A stretch of DNA of 45,152 bases, taken from positions 1-45,152 of the forward strand of contig NZ_JAAVJB010000016.1 of NCBI RefSeq assembly GCF_012034385.1, in the 5' to 3' direction. The notes below the pieces were generated by a model. That model did not search any database, was not told the origin of the DNA, and worked only from the letters and a program-made list of their open reading frames with translations. Position numbers and translations under genes: made by a program. Positions 1 through 8,762 of the stretch are shown one piece after another (the stretch's first letter is position 1; every line of letters begins with the position of its first letter). The stretch is from Streptomyces spiramenti. Lineage in GTDB: Bacteria; Actinomycetota; Actinomycetes; Streptomycetales; Streptomycetaceae.

Positions 1-2243
1 GTCCGCCGCCGTCCGCCGAACAGCCGGCGGCGGAACCGGCCCGGCCGGACCTCTCGACCCGGACGGCGCCGACGGCCGGGTCCGTCGGCTCGGCGGTCCT
101 GGTCGAGGAACGTCCGGAGCATTCGCCGGACCACTCCTCGGGGGAGTCGTCCGGCGCGCTGAGTCCCGAGCACGCCGACCTGCCGCACGACCGGTTCCTG
201 GACCGCGAGCGCAGCTGGCTGGCGTTCAACCAGCGGGTGCTGGAACTGGCCGAGGACGACTCGACCCCGCTGCTGGAGCGAGCCCGCTTCCTGTCGATCT
301 TCGCGAGCAACCTCGACGAGTTCTTCATGGTGCGGGTCGCCGGCCTCAAGCGGCGGATCGCCACCGGCGTCGCCACCCGCGCGGCCTCCGGCCGCCGCCC
401 CCGGGACGTCCTGGAGACGATCTGGACCAGCAGCCGGGCGCTCATGGAGCGGCAGGCCGAGTGCTTCGAGCGCACGATCTCCCCGGCGCTGGCAGCCGAG
501 GGCATCCATCTGCTGCGCTGGCCCGACCTCACCGAGCAGGAGCAGACACGCCTGTTCTCGTTCTTCCGCAAGCGCATCTTCCCGGTGCTGACGCCGCTGG
601 CCGTGGACCCGGCGCACCCCTTCCCCTACATCTCCGGGCTCTCCCTCAACCTGGCCGTGGTGGTCCGCAACCCCGCGACCGGCCACAAGCACTTCGCCCG
701 CGTGAAGGTGCCGCCGCTGCTGGCCCGGTTCCTGGAGGCGTCGGCCCAGCGCTACGTCCCCGTCGAGGACGTCATCGCCGCCCATCTGGAGGAGCTGTTC
801 CCCGGAATGGAGGTACTCGACCACCACATCTTCCGGGTCACCCGGAACGAGGACCTGGAGGTCGAGGAGGACGACGCGGAGAACCTGCTCCAGGCGCTGG
901 AGAAGGAGCTGCTGCGCCGCCGCTTCGGGCCCCCGGTCCGGCTGGAGGTCGAGCGGTCCATCGACCGCGAGGTGCTGGACCTGCTCATCCGCGAGCTGAA
1001 GATCACCGAGGAGGAGGTCTACGCCCTGGCCGGGCCGCTGGACCTGACCGGCCTCGACGACATCGCCTCGCTGGACCGGCCCGAGCTGAAGTTCCCCAAG
1101 TTCATCGCCGGCACCCACCGCGACCTGGCGGAGGTCGAGTCGGCGACCGCCCCCGACATCTTCGGCGCGGTCCGTGAACGGGACGTGCTGCTCCACCACC
1201 CGTACGACTCGTTCTCCACCTCGGTGCAGCTGTTCGTGGAACAGGCCGCCGCCGACCCGGACGTGCTCGCCATCAAGCAGACGCTGTACCGCACCTCCGG
1301 CGACTCCCCGATCGTGGACGCCCTGATCGACGCCGCCGAGTCCGGCAAGCAGGTGCTGGTGCTGGTCGAGATCAAGGCACGGTTCGACGAGCACGCCAAC
1401 ATCAAGTGGGCGCGGAAGCTCGAACAGGCCGGCTGCCACGTCGTCTACGGCCTGGTCGGGCTGAAGACGCACAGCAAGCTCTGCCTCGTCGTCCGGCAGG
1501 AGGGCGACCACCTGCGGCGCTATGCCCACATCGGCACCGGCAACTACCACCCCAAGACGGCCCGCATGTACGAGGACATCGGGCTGCTCACCGCCGACCC
1601 CGACGTCGGCGCGGACCTCTCCGACCTCTTCAACCGGCTGTCCGGCTACAGCCGTCGGGACAACTACCGCCGGCTGCTGGTCGCGCCGCGCTCGCTGCGG
1701 GACGGGTTGATAAGCCGTATCCGGCGAGAGGTCGTCAACCACCGCGAGGGTCGACCGGCCGCGGTCCGGATCAAGGTCAACTCCATCGTGGACGAGCGGG
1801 TCATCGACGCGCTGTACCGCGCCTCGCAGGCGGGTGTTCCGGTCGACGTATGGGTGCGCGGCATCTGCGCGCTGCGCCCCGGGGTACCCGGACTGTCGGA
1901 GAACATCCGGGTGAGGTCGATCCTCGGCCGCTTCCTGGAGCACTCCCGGGTCTACGCGTTCGGCAGCGGTGGCGACACCGAGGTCTGGCTCGGCAGCCCC
2001 GACCTGATGCACCGCAACCTGGACCGGCGCATCGAGGTGCTGGTCAAGGTCGCCGACCCGGCCCACCGGCACACCCTGAACCGCCTGCTGGCGACGGGTA
2101 CTTCCGACTCCACCGCGTCCTGGCACCTGGGCCCGGACGGCGGCTGGACCCGCCACGCCGTCGATGAGGACGGCGCCCCCCTGCGGGACATGCAAGAGAC
2201 CCTCATCGAGGCACGGAGGAAACGACGTGGCAGCGGAAACTGA
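1..2243 (+). CDS. ppk: polyphosphate kinase 1, 5'-truncated by the window edge
   Basis: Reversibly transfers the gamma-phosphate of ATP to polyphosphate (PPK1 family). The frame is open from base 3 with no ATG/GTG/TTG before 237, and residues encoded from about 207 ([14 protein letters not shown]) already match the PPK1 N-terminal helix domain, so the true start is left of the window; base 237 is not the start. The autophosphorylated catalytic His is in [11 protein letters not shown] (His codon at 1527). A second conserved His lies in [11 protein letters not shown], and the C-terminal [12 protein letters not shown] segment is typical. Translation ends RRGSGN. The Ala/Pro/Gly-rich segment before the core resembles the variable N-terminal extension of actinobacterial PPKs. 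The stop overlaps the following Nudix gene by 17 bp, so the two are probably one transcription unit. Confidence 0.95.
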   Translation, partial: PPPSAEQPAAEPARPDLSTRTAPTAGSVGSAVLVEERPEHSPDHSSGESSGALSPEHADLPHDRFLDRERSWLAFNQRVLELAEDDSTPLLERARFLSIFASNLDEFFMVRVAGLKRRIATGVATRAASGRRPRDVLETIWTSSRALMERQAECFERTISPALAAEGIHLLRWPDLTEQEQTRLFSFFRKRIFPVLTPLAVDPAHPFPYISGLSLNLAVVVRNPATGHKHFARVKVPPLLARFLEASAQRYVPVEDVIAAHLEELFPGMEVLDHHIFRVTRNEDLEVEEDDAENLLQALEKELLRRRFGPPVRLEVERSIDREVLDLLIRELKITEEEVYALAGPLDLTGLDDIASLDRPELKFPKFIAGTHRDLAEVESATAPDIFGAVRERDVLLHHPYDSFSTSVQLFVEQAAADPDVLAIKQTLYRTSGDSPIVDALIDAAESGKQVLVLVEIKARFDEHANIKWARKLEQAGCHVVYGLVGLKTHSKLCLVVRQEGDHLRRYAHIGTGNYHPKTARMYEDIGLLTADPDVGADLSDLFNRLSGYSRRDNYRRLLVAPRSLRDGLISRIRREVVNHREGRPAAVRIKVNSIVDERVIDALYRASQAGVPVDVWVRGICALRPGVPGLSENIRVRSILGRFLEHSRVYAFGSGGDTEVWLGSPDLMHRNLDRRIEVLVKVADPAHRHTLNRLLATGTSDSTASWHLGPDGGWTRHAVDEDGAPLRDMQETLIEARRKRRGSGN

Positions 2244-2682
2244 GCTGGTGCGCGCGGCCGGCTGCGTCCTGTGGCGCCGCCGACCCGTCGACGGCGCGGT
2301 GGAGGTGGCCCTGATCCACCGCCCCCGCTACGACGACTGGTCGCATCCCAAGGGCAAGTTGATGGCCGGGGAGAGCGAGGCCGACGCGGCGGTGCGGGAG
2401 GTGCTGGAGGAGACGGGAATGCGCTGCGAACTCGGCGCCCGGCTCCCCACCACCCGCTACACGGCGGAGGACCGGCCGAAGGTCGTCACCTACTGGGAGG
2501 CGCGCGCGACCAGCGGAGCGTTCGTGCCCAACGACGAGGTGGACCGCATGGTCTGGCTGGACCCGCCCGAGGCCCGCCGCCACCTCAGCAACCCGTGGGA
2601 CCGCCCGCTGCTCGACGCCGCCGCGGCGGCGGCGTGGGACGGCGGAGCCCCCACCACGGCCGGCGCCCCGGCCGGCGGCTGA
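2227..2682 (+). CDS. Nudix hydrolase (MutT-like) coupled to ppk
   Basis: Hydrolyses a nucleoside-diphosphate-X substrate. The 151-aa protein has a perfect Nudix box at residues 43-65 (GKLMAGE then REVLEETGM). The GTG at 2227 is chosen because GGAGGA lies just upstream (about 2216-2221) and homology begins at residues 8-15 (VRAAGCVLW); the longer in-frame ATG at 2164 would add a non-homologous tail inside ppk. In mycobacteria the MutT1 protein has a Nudix domain plus a C-terminal phosphoglycerate-mutase-like domain (family knowledge); here only the Nudix domain is present. Overlap with ppk implies co-transcription and suggests a role in polyphosphate or nucleotide housekeeping. The exact substrate cannot be read from sequence. 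Confidence 0.9.
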   Translation: MAAETELVRAAGCVLWRRRPVDGAVEVALIHRPRYDDWSHPKGKLMAGESEADAAVREVLEETGMRCELGARLPTTRYTAEDRPKVVTYWEARATSGAFVPNDEVDRMVWLDPPEARRHLSNPWDRPLLDAAAAAAWDGGAPTTAGAPAGG

Positions 2683-2798
2683 GCCAGCAGGGCCGCGCGG
2701 GTCGGGCCGCCCAGACCGGGCCGCGCGGGACGGGCCGGGTGCGGCCGGGACCGGGGCCGGGTGCGGTGTCCGTCCGACGGGCGCCGCATCGGGCCGGC

Positions 2799-2819
2799 AC
2801 CGGCCGGTTCGGGGCCGGT
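2799..2819. terminator. possible hairpin between convergent genes
   Basis: ACCGGCC (2799-2805) pairs with GGCCGGT (2813-2819). It lies in the short GC-rich gap between the Nudix gene (+) and the MerR-type gene (-). The stem is only 7 bp in very GC-rich DNA, so this is a weak call. Confidence 0.3.
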
Positions 2820-2840
2820 CGTTGTTGTCGGCCGACAGCG

Positions 2841-3779
2841 TCAGGGCGTCTGCTGCTCCCCGGCGCCCAGTTCCACGGCCAGCTCCATGCAGCGCAGGCG
2901 GGCCGGGGAGAAGTCGTAGGGCATCATGCCGACGGCCTCGCCCGCGCTGATCGCGCCGGGCGCCCGGCCGCCGCCACCGTGCCCGGTCTCGTCGTCGGCC
3001 GGGTGCGTCTTCTCCCAGGCGTCGAAGAGGGCGTCGTCCCTCTCGTTCTGGCCGGACCCCTCCATGACGGCGTTCAGCCTGCTCTCGAACGCGTGCCGCT
3101 CGCCGGCCACCCGGGCCACCTGCGGGTCGTCGACGGCGACGCTGTCGTCGAGGGCCTCCTCGGCCGCGTCGATCCGGTCGGACGCCTCGCGCAGATCGGG
3201 GTCGCGGGCCAGTGCGACGAACCGGCCGGCCTGGACGGCAGCCCCGAGCGGGCCGAAGATCCGCTCGGTGACCAGCAGCGTGTCCAGGTCCGCCTGGCGC
3301 AGTGAGCTCCCGGGGACGCTCGTGAGGCGTTCGGTGACGAGGTCGGAGAGCAGGCCCATCCGGCTGCCCTCGGCACGCATCCGCTCCACGGCGACGCGCT
3401 GCCGCCGCAGCTCCGACTCCTGCTCGGCCAGGGTGTCCGCCAGCCGCTTCAGGGTGTCCTCGATGGAGGCCCCGCCGGCCGCACCGGCGGCTGCCGCGCC
3501 GGGTGCCGCACCGGAGGCTGCCGCATCGGCGGGTGCCGCACCGCCGGTGAAGGCGTCGCGGATGTCGTCCAGGGCGATCCCGGCGTCGGCCATCCGGCGA
3601 ATCCACAGCAGGCGGATCATGTCCTCGTACCCGTACCGGCGACGGCCGTCGCCGCCGCGCTCGGGCTCGGGGAGCAGCCCGATCTGGTGGTAGTGGCGGA
3701 TCGCCCGCGGCGTGGTGCCGGCGAAGGCAGCCGCGTCCCCGATCGTGACCTGGCGTGGTGAGGTGATGCGGGCGCGCAT
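2841..3779 (-). CDS. MerR-family transcriptional regulator with long C-terminal domain
   Basis: Predicted DNA-binding activator/repressor of 312 aa. Residues about 10-80 form the MerR winged helix-turn-helix (VTIGDAAAFAGTTPRAIRHY, then YHQIGLLPEPERGGDGRRRY). An Ala-rich segment follows, then a coiled-coil-like helix (LADTLAEQESELRRQRVAV). The C-terminal 150 residues are alpha-helical, consistent with an effector-sensing domain of unknown ligand; no metal-binding Cys cluster is visible. The ATG at 3779 is chosen over the upstream ATG at 3827 because MerR homology starts right after it and AGAAAGG precedes it by about 9 nt. No adjacent gene is an obvious target. Confidence 0.85.
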   Translation of the reverse strand: MRARITSPRQVTIGDAAAFAGTTPRAIRHYHQIGLLPEPERGGDGRRRYGYEDMIRLLWIRRMADAGIALDDIRDAFTGGAAPADAAASGAAPGAAAAGAAGGASIEDTLKRLADTLAEQESELRRQRVAVERMRAEGSRMGLLSDLVTERLTSVPGSSLRQADLDTLLVTERIFGPLGAAVQAGRFVALARDPDLREASDRIDAAEEALDDSVAVDDPQVARVAGERHAFESRLNAVMEGSGQNERDDALFDAWEKTHPADDETGHGGGGRAPGAISAGEAVGMMPYDFSPARLRCMELAVELGAGEQQTP

Positions 3780-4130
3780 GGGCTGGGGCCTTTCTCGCAG
3801 GATCGGGACGCGGCTCCAGCGCACCACATGCCGCTACGGAAGGTGCAACCCCGCACGCACCGCGCCGCGCCGCGCCATGCTGTGACGTCTGCTCGCTTTC
3901 GGCGACGACCGCAGGGCGTCCGCCGCACCGGCGGCCGACCGGCCTCACCGGTGCGGGCAGCCGCCCGGGCACCCGGCGTACGGCACGGCTGCGGGGCAAC
4001 GCCGCCCTCCCCGCTGGGGCGGGTTCCCGCGGAGCCGACCGACCGCGGGGCGCGAGGACTGCGGTCGACGGGCGGTCCGCCGCCCGCCGCCCGTCGGTTC
4101 GCCGGGCGGCAGTCCGACGGCCGGCCGCCG
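3780..4130. other. intergenic, no gene seen
   Basis: 351 bp upstream of the MerR-type gene and downstream of the gene at 4131-5192. It contains a small inverted repeat CCGTCGG/CCGACGG (4091-4097 and 4114-4120) that could terminate the upstream minus-strand gene. The MerR-gene promoter should lie near 3795-3880. No convincing ORF was found. Confidence 0.5.
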
Positions 4131-5192
4131 CTACTCGCGGAAGTCGTCCAGGTCCATGTTGGACAGCCCCAGGTTGGGGAGCATCGAGCCGACCGCGTCC
4201 GCGCGGACCCGGAAGTCCAGCCCGATGTCGTCGGTCATCGGCATCACCAGGACGCGGCTCCCCGGCTCCCGCAGCGTGACGGCATCGGCGAGCACCACCA
4301 CGTCCGCGATGATCCCCTCGCTGCCCCGGTTCCGGGTCTGCGCCAGGACCTGCTCGGGGGTGGCGCCCTCGAAAGCCGGGTCGTCCACGAACTCGATCGC
4401 GTCGCCGTAGCCGTCCTCGGAGCCCGGGAACGGGGCGGACACGGTGGCGATCAGGGCGGCCCAGGCCGCGTCGTCGCCGAAGTCGGTGCGGACCAGCAGG
4501 TCGAGACTGCTGCCGAGCAGCGGGAGCGGCCGGTGCGGCCGGGTGTAGAGGGGCGGGTCGTCGCGGGTCTCCAGCGCGGCCCCGGCCGGCTCGTACAGGT
4601 CGTCCTCGGTCACCTCGTCGCCGTCCTCGACCTCCCACTCGGGCTCGATCGGCGCGTCCTCGGCGAACTGCTCCAGGTGGAAGGAGGTGCAGGGCTGGTG
4701 CAGCACCAGGTAGGCCATGGCGGCCTGCCGCGGCGTGATCCAGAACGCCGCCACCTCCCGTTCCTCCTCGTCGTCGTGGCCTGCTTCGTCGTCCTCTTCT
4801 TCGCTGTCCATCAGCGGGCCGAAGGCCAGGAGCGGGCGAAGCTCCGCGTTGACCGTCGTCCGGTCGTCGGTGAGCAGCACCAGGTCCGGGGTCCACGTGC
4901 CGGAGGCCGCCAGCGCTGCGGCGATCTCGTCGGGCTCCGCGCCCCGCCACGCGGGTTCGTGGGCGATGACGAGGCGGCGGGGGATGGTGTCGGTCCGGTC
5001 CGTGGAGTCCGCGACACTCGCGCTGTCCGTGGCGTCGAGGCCGGTGCCGTCCGGGCGGCATCGGCCGGGCAGCTCGCCCATGCGGGAGAGCACGTCCTCC
5101 CAGACTTCGTCGTCGTCACCGGTGCGTATGAGCAGCATCCCGGGCACGCGGCCGGTTGTGTCGGCAGGGGGGAGGGGGAGTGGGGGCCGCAT
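4131..5192 (-). CDS. acidic protein with C-terminal DUF6924-like domain and a degenerate N-terminal repeat of it
   Basis: 353 aa, function unknown. The C-terminal ~125 residues (LDLLVRTDFGDDAAWAALI, then FVDDPAFEGATPEQVLA, then LSNMDLDDFRE at the end) look like the DUF6924 family of actinobacterial proteins, recalled by eye. The N-terminal half opens similarly (MLLIRTGDDDEVWEDVL) and continues with a matching order of strands, including DLVLLTDDRTTV and LRPLLAFGPL, suggesting an internal duplication with divergence. A very acidic loop (DSEEEDDEAGHDDEEE) and an acidic stretch before the second copy separate the halves. The ATG at 5192 has GAGGTG 8 nt upstream; the longer in-frame extension to 5723 is low-complexity Arg/Pro/Ala and is rejected. 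Confidence 0.75.
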   Translation of the reverse strand: MRPPLPLPPADTTGRVPGMLLIRTGDDDEVWEDVLSRMGELPGRCRPDGTGLDATDSASVADSTDRTDTIPRRLVIAHEPAWRGAEPDEIAAALAASGTWTPDLVLLTDDRTTVNAELRPLLAFGPLMDSEEEDDEAGHDDEEEREVAAFWITPRQAAMAYLVLHQPCTSFHLEQFAEDAPIEPEWEVEDGDEVTEDDLYEPAGAALETRDDPPLYTRPHRPLPLLGSSLDLLVRTDFGDDAAWAALIATVSAPFPGSEDGYGDAIEFVDDPAFEGATPEQVLAQTRNRGSEGIIADVVVLADAVTLREPGSRVLVMPMTDDIGLDFRVRADAVGSMLPNLGLSNMDLDDFRE

Positions 5193-5544
5193 GGGCTGAC
5201 ACCTCGTCGATCGGGCGGAACGATGCCCAAGTCCTAACATCAGCTGCTGACATCGCCCCGCTGACCTCCGGACCGCCCGCGTCCGCACGACGTCTCGTGC
5301 ACCCGGTGGCGACGGCCGACCAGGGCACGAGCCCGCGCTGGGTTCGCGCCCTGGCGGGGTTCGAGCAAGCGCGGGTTCGAGGTCGGGCGGGTTCGTGGCC
5401 GTGCGGGGTCGCGCGCGGGCCGGTTCGGTCACGTGCGGATTCGATCGCGCGCTGGTTGGGCCCCGTGCCGATCCGCGTGCGCACCGAGCGGATCGCGCGC
5501 CGACCCGAGCCGGTGTGCCGTCCGGCGCTCGGCTGTCGTGAGGC
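5193..5544. other. intergenic with GCGGGTTCG-like word repeats
   Basis: 352 bp between two minus-strand genes, containing no supported gene. From about 5355 to 5520 variants of GCGGGTTCG, GTGCGGGGTCG and GTGCGGATTCG recur in imperfect tandem, together with several GCGCG palindromes. This looks like decayed simple-sequence DNA rather than coding sequence. Confidence 0.5.
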
Positions 5545-6357
5545 TCAGCCAGCGCGTGGTGCGACGGCGTCCCAGCGCACCGTGATCTCCCCCTGCCGCC
5601 AGCGCCGCGGTCCGTCGGTGAGCGGCCAGTCGGCGGCGACCGCGCGGGCGGTGGCGATCCACCGCTGCCGGGCGCCCAGCGCGCCGTACGGTGCGGCGGT
5701 GGCCCATGCGCGGTCCAGGTCACGCAGCAGCGCGTGGACGGGTTCGCCGGGGACGTTCCGGTGGATCAGCGCCTTGGGCAGCCGCTCCGCGAGGTCGGAC
5801 GGGGTGTCCAGCCCCGCGAGGCGCGCCGCGAAGGTGACCGTGCGCGGGCCCTCGCGGCCCAGCGCCACCCAGACGTGGCGGCGGCCGATCTCGTCGCACG
5901 TGCCCTCCACCAGCAGCCCGCCGGGAGCGAGCGCGCCGGTCAGCCGGGCCCAGGCGGCGGGCACGTCCGCTTCGTCGTACTGCCGCAGCACGTTGGCGGC
6001 GCGGATCAGCAGCGGGGGAGCGGTACCCGCCGGCAGCGGCACCTCGAAACCGCCCCGCAGGAACCGCAGCCCGTCCCGTTCGTACGGCAGGGCGGCGGTG
6101 ACCCGCGCCGAGTCGATCTCCACCCCGGCGACCTGGGCGTCGCCCCGCACCGTGCGCAGCCGTCCCAGCAGCTCGACGGCGGTCCAGGGCGCCGCGCCGT
6201 AACCGAGGTCGACCGCCAGCGGCGGAGTGGCGCTGCCGCGCAGCACCGCGCCGTGGGCGTCGGCGATCCAGCGGTCCATGCGGCGCAACCGGTTCACCCC
6301 GGTCGTCCCCCGGGTGATCGTGCCCACGGGGCGGGACGGCGGGCGGGCGGCGTGCAT
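5545..6357 (-). CDS. class I SAM-dependent methyltransferase-like protein
   Basis: 270 aa. A Rossmann-type S-adenosylmethionine fold is suggested by LAVDLGYGAAPWTAVELL (motif I in a variant form, GYGAAP), QVAGVEIDSARV (acidic residue ending strand 2), PLLIRAANVLRQY (motif II region) and APGGLLVEGTCDEIGRRHVW. The usual GxGxG is replaced by GYGAAP, so substrate and activity are uncertain. The ATG at 6357 is preferred because upstream in-frame sequence is low-complexity. The next gene upstream on this strand is the VOC gene, separated by a strong hairpin, so this gene is probably transcribed on its own. Confidence 0.75.
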   Translation of the reverse strand: MHAARPPSRPVGTITRGTTGVNRLRRMDRWIADAHGAVLRGSATPPLAVDLGYGAAPWTAVELLGRLRTVRGDAQVAGVEIDSARVTAALPYERDGLRFLRGGFEVPLPAGTAPPLLIRAANVLRQYDEADVPAAWARLTGALAPGGLLVEGTCDEIGRRHVWVALGREGPRTVTFAARLAGLDTPSDLAERLPKALIHRNVPGEPVHALLRDLDRAWATAAPYGALGARQRWIATARAVAADWPLTDGPRRWRQGEITVRWDAVAPRAG

Positions 6358-6416
6358 GGACCCAAGCGTAGGCCGGAGCCCCCGGCCCGCTGCCGTCGCC
6401 GTCCACCCGCCCACTG

Positions 6417-6463
6417 CCGTCCGGCCCTGACCGGCCGCGCTTCGCGGGCCGGCGGTCGGACGG
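6417..6463 (-). terminator. nested hairpin after the VOC gene
   Basis: Outer stem CCGTCCG/CGGACGG (6417-6423 and 6457-6463) encloses an inner stem CCGGCCGCG/CGCGGGCCGG (6431-6439 and 6443-6452, one bulge). It begins 8 bp beyond the VOC stop on the minus strand. Confidence 0.65.
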
Positions 6464-6470
6464 TGGCGGC

Positions 6471-6875
6471 TCAGCTGCTCCAGCTGCGTTCGGTGAGGAC
6501 GACCCGGTACCCGTCAGGGTCGGCGAGGGGCACGCCCTGCCGGTCCCAGTAGGGGTTGTGGGACGGGACGACGGTGCCGCCGTGCTCGGTCGCGCGGGCC
6601 ACGAACGTCTCGGACACCGGCTTCCCGAGGTAGACGACCAGAAGGTCCTCCGGCGTGGGCGCGGGAACGACGACGTCGTGATCGCTCGCGGTCAGTTCGA
6701 GATGCCAGGCTGCGTTCTCCGGTCCCACCATCAGCAGGTCGCGTTCGCCGGCCTCGGGACGCCCGGTCGCCCGGTACAACACTGCCAGTCCCAGGCCGCC
6801 GACATAGAACCGTTCGGCGGCGTCGAGATCCAGCGAGGGCCGAGCGATACGGATGGTGCAATGCGACTCGATCAT
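6471..6875 (-). CDS. VOC-superfamily (glyoxalase/bleomycin-resistance fold) protein
   Basis: 134 aa, one vicinal-oxygen-chelate module pair. N-terminal SLDLDAAERFYVGGLGLAVL and C-terminal PYWDRQGVPLADPDGYRVVL are the classic paired beta-alpha-beta signatures of this fold. Candidate metal ligands are His5 (SHCTIRIA), a Glu in WHLELTASDHD and an acidic residue near the C-terminus. Members include glyoxalase I, dioxygenases and antibiotic-binding proteins, and the substrate cannot be told. It starts at ATG 6875 and is flanked downstream by a hairpin terminator. A cupin gene lies 151 bp upstream on the same strand. Confidence 0.85.
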   Translation of the reverse strand: MIESHCTIRIARPSLDLDAAERFYVGGLGLAVLYRATGRPEAGERDLLMVGPENAAWHLELTASDHDVVVPAPTPEDLLVVYLGKPVSETFVARATEHGGTVVPSHNPYWDRQGVPLADPDGYRVVLTERSWSS

Positions 6876-6982
6876 GCGTCCCTGTGCCTCTCGCCGGTCT
6901 CTTCTCCGGCCCTGCCGGGACCGGGCAACTCACGGGACGGGCGCGGACCCGGCTCACGCCCGCCGTGGCGGCTCCCCGCAGT

Positions 6983-7011
6983 GGCCGGGCACGGCAGTCC
7001 CGGGCCCGGCC
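6983..7011 (-). terminator. hairpin downstream of the cupin gene
   Basis: GGCCGGGC (6983-6990) pairs with GCCCGGCC (7004-7011); loop 13 nt. It sits about 15 bp past the cupin stop on the minus strand. Confidence 0.55.
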
Positions 7012-7026
7012 GCAGGCGCGGAGGTC

Positions 7027-7431
7027 TCAGCTGTGCGCCGCCGCCGTGCCGGGCCCGTCCGGTGCGGGCTGCCGGACGGCGTAGCCGGGCACCGACGGCC
7101 AGCGGACGGTGAGCACCACGGACTCCACCTCCGCGTGCCAGGAGTGGTCCACGCCCTTGCCCCAGACGACGTAGTCGCCCTGCTCGGCCAGGACCACGCT
7201 GCGCCCGGGCAGCTCCACCCGGAACCGGCCGCTGATCAGTACCAGCAGCGCCGTCCGCTCTTCGCCACGCACCCACTCGGCGCGCTCGTCGCCGGGCGGG
7301 TGGACGCCCCACTTGATCTCCAGGGCGTCACTGTGACGGGGGTCGCCGGGCTCCTTGAAGTGGCCCAACAGCCAGCCCCGGTCCAACGGCGCGTCCTTGC
7401 CGGCGTTCCCCACGTACACGGTGTCGTTCAT
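7027..7431 (-). CDS. small cupin-domain protein
   Basis: 134 aa. Beta-barrel (RmlC-like) protein with HSDALEIKWGVHPPGDER, then LVLISGRFRVELPG and GDYVVWGKGVDHSWHAE. The HxH-like first motif is weak, while the second carries an obvious metal-type His (DHSWHAE). Members of this family are often mis-annotated as signal peptidase I, but no catalytic Ser/Lys pair or membrane segment is present. The ATG at 7431 is preferred; the longer in-frame reading runs through the CRISPR leader and repeats. Its 5' end is next to the CRISPR leader, so divergent transcription of array and cupin gene is likely. Confidence 0.75.
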   Translation of the reverse strand: MNDTVYVGNAGKDAPLDRGWLLGHFKEPGDPRHSDALEIKWGVHPPGDERAEWVRGEERTALLVLISGRFRVELPGRSVVLAEQGDYVVWGKGVDHSWHAEVESVVLTVRWPSVPGYAVRQPAPDGPGTAAAHS

Positions 7432-7571
7432 ACGACCGGATGCTAGACGGCAGCCGACGCGGCACGCGCACCGTGCCACCGGCGGTCCCGGCGAACGGCC
7501 GCGTGTCGGCGACCCGGAACCGGTACGGTCCTGCTGTGACCAGAACCCCGCGCGACACCCGAGACGGCGAG

Positions 7572-7655
7572 ATGGTGTGTATGTGTCAAATGCCGGAATT
7601 TGGCAAAGTAAGTAAAATCCGGCTTGCCGCCACCTAACGCCCCAGGTCGCGCACT
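7572..7655 (+). promoter_or_regulatory. CRISPR leader
   Basis: The 84 bp directly before the first repeat are clearly AT-richer than their surroundings (for example AAAGTAAGTAAAATCC at 7605-7620) and include an inverted TGCC/GGCA pair (7591-7594 and 7602-7605). Position upstream of the first perfect repeat, and the degenerate repeat at the opposite end, both mark this side as the leader. Confidence 0.7.
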
Positions 7656-8647
7656 CTCCTCCCCGCGCATGCGGGGGTGTTCCCATGCTGGCGGTCTTCT
7701 TGGGCGGGACCCTCAGCTCCTCCCCGCGCATGCGGGGGTGTTCCCGCCTTGCCGGGCTCCAGGCGATTTTCGAGCAGCTCCTCCCCGCGCATGCGGGGGT
7801 GTTCCCGTAGCCGTGTGGATCTTGCAAGGAGGCAGAGGCTCCTCCCCGCGCATGCGGGGGTGTTCCCATGGACAAGGCGAAGCTCTACGTCGGCACTGGC
7901 TCCTCCCCGCGCATGCGGGGGTGTTCCCGCCGCAAGGAAGCCATCGCACAGGGCACCTGGCTCCTCCCCGCGCATGCGGGGGTGTTCCCCCGGAGGCCCT
8001 CGGCTGCAAGACCTGCAGGCACTCCTCCCCGCGCATGCGGGGGTGTTCCCACCGGCGCGATCGTCTACAACCTCGCGCAGCACTCCTCCCCGCGCATGCG
8101 GGGGTGTTCCCTTGGCGGACGACGAGCCACCGCCACCCATGAGCTCCTCCCCGCGCATGCGGGGGTGTTCCCGTGTGGGACCGCCTGGAGCACGCCCTCA
8201 CCACCTCCTCCCCGCGCATGCGGGGGTGTTCCCTCCTTGATGGCGTCCGCGACGACGTCCGCGTCCTCCTCCCCGCGCATGCGGGGGTGTTCCCATCCGC
8301 GTGCAGTAAGAGAGGAGCAGCATCATGCTCCTCCCCGCGCATGCGGGGGTGTTCCCCACACGGGCGGCCCGCTCTGCATCGAGATCGACTCCTCCCCGCG
8401 CATGCGGGGGTGTTCCCCACACGGGCGGCCCGCTCTGCATCGAGATCGACTCCTCCCCGCGCATGCGGGGGTGTTCCCCAGTGACCGACCTTGCTGTGCG
8501 CGACGAAATGCTCCTCCCCGCGCATGCGGGGGTGTTCCCGGCTTCGCCGTCGGGATGAACCCGAACCAGGCGCTCCTCCCCGCGCATGCGGGGGTGTTCC
8601 CGTGCGGGTCTGACCCCGCTCCACCAGGGCGAGCTCCTCCCCGCGCA
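7656..8647 (+). CRISPR. type I-E-like CRISPR array, 16 intact repeats plus a degenerate terminal one
   Basis: The 29-bp repeat has the hairpin core CCCCGCGCATGCGGGG and ends GTGTTCCC, matching the I-E architecture (CCCCGCGC..GCGGGG plus an 8-nt 5' handle). Repeats start at 7656, 7717, 7778, 7839, 7900, 7961, 8022, 8083, 8144, 8205, 8266, 8328, 8389, 8450, 8511, 8573 and 8634. The first 16 appear identical; the 17th keeps about 14 bases and then diverges at 8648. Spacers are 32 bp except numbers 11 (8295-8327) and 15 (8540-8572), which are 33 bp. Spacers 12 and 13 are identical. Orientation by comparison with the E. coli repeat, the leader and the decayed right end all indicate left-to-right transcription. 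No cas gene is in the window; Cas6e and Cascade must come from elsewhere if the array works. Confidence 0.97.
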
Positions 8648-8762
8648 CGGGAAACGAACCCACCGCTCTGGAAAATTGTGTGGCCCGGTGGAAGCGCGAG
8701 GATCCGAACCAACGAGGCAGCTTGCGGCAGGGCTCAAACAAGATGGTGATCACCATGGATGC

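Noticed and set aside
2203..5061. Very long minus-strand ORF (about 950 codons)
   Set aside because: Arg/Pro/Gly/Ala-only composition and overlap with better-supported genes; a GC-rich shadow frame.
7624..8756. Several ORFs in both directions across the CRISPR array
   Set aside because: Their repeated PRMRG/PACAGR words are translations of the 29-bp repeats.
8648..8762. Possible tRNA-like segment (GGTTCGGATCC on the minus strand)
   Set aside because: The flanking bases do not form a T-stem and no acceptor or anticodon arm can be drawn.
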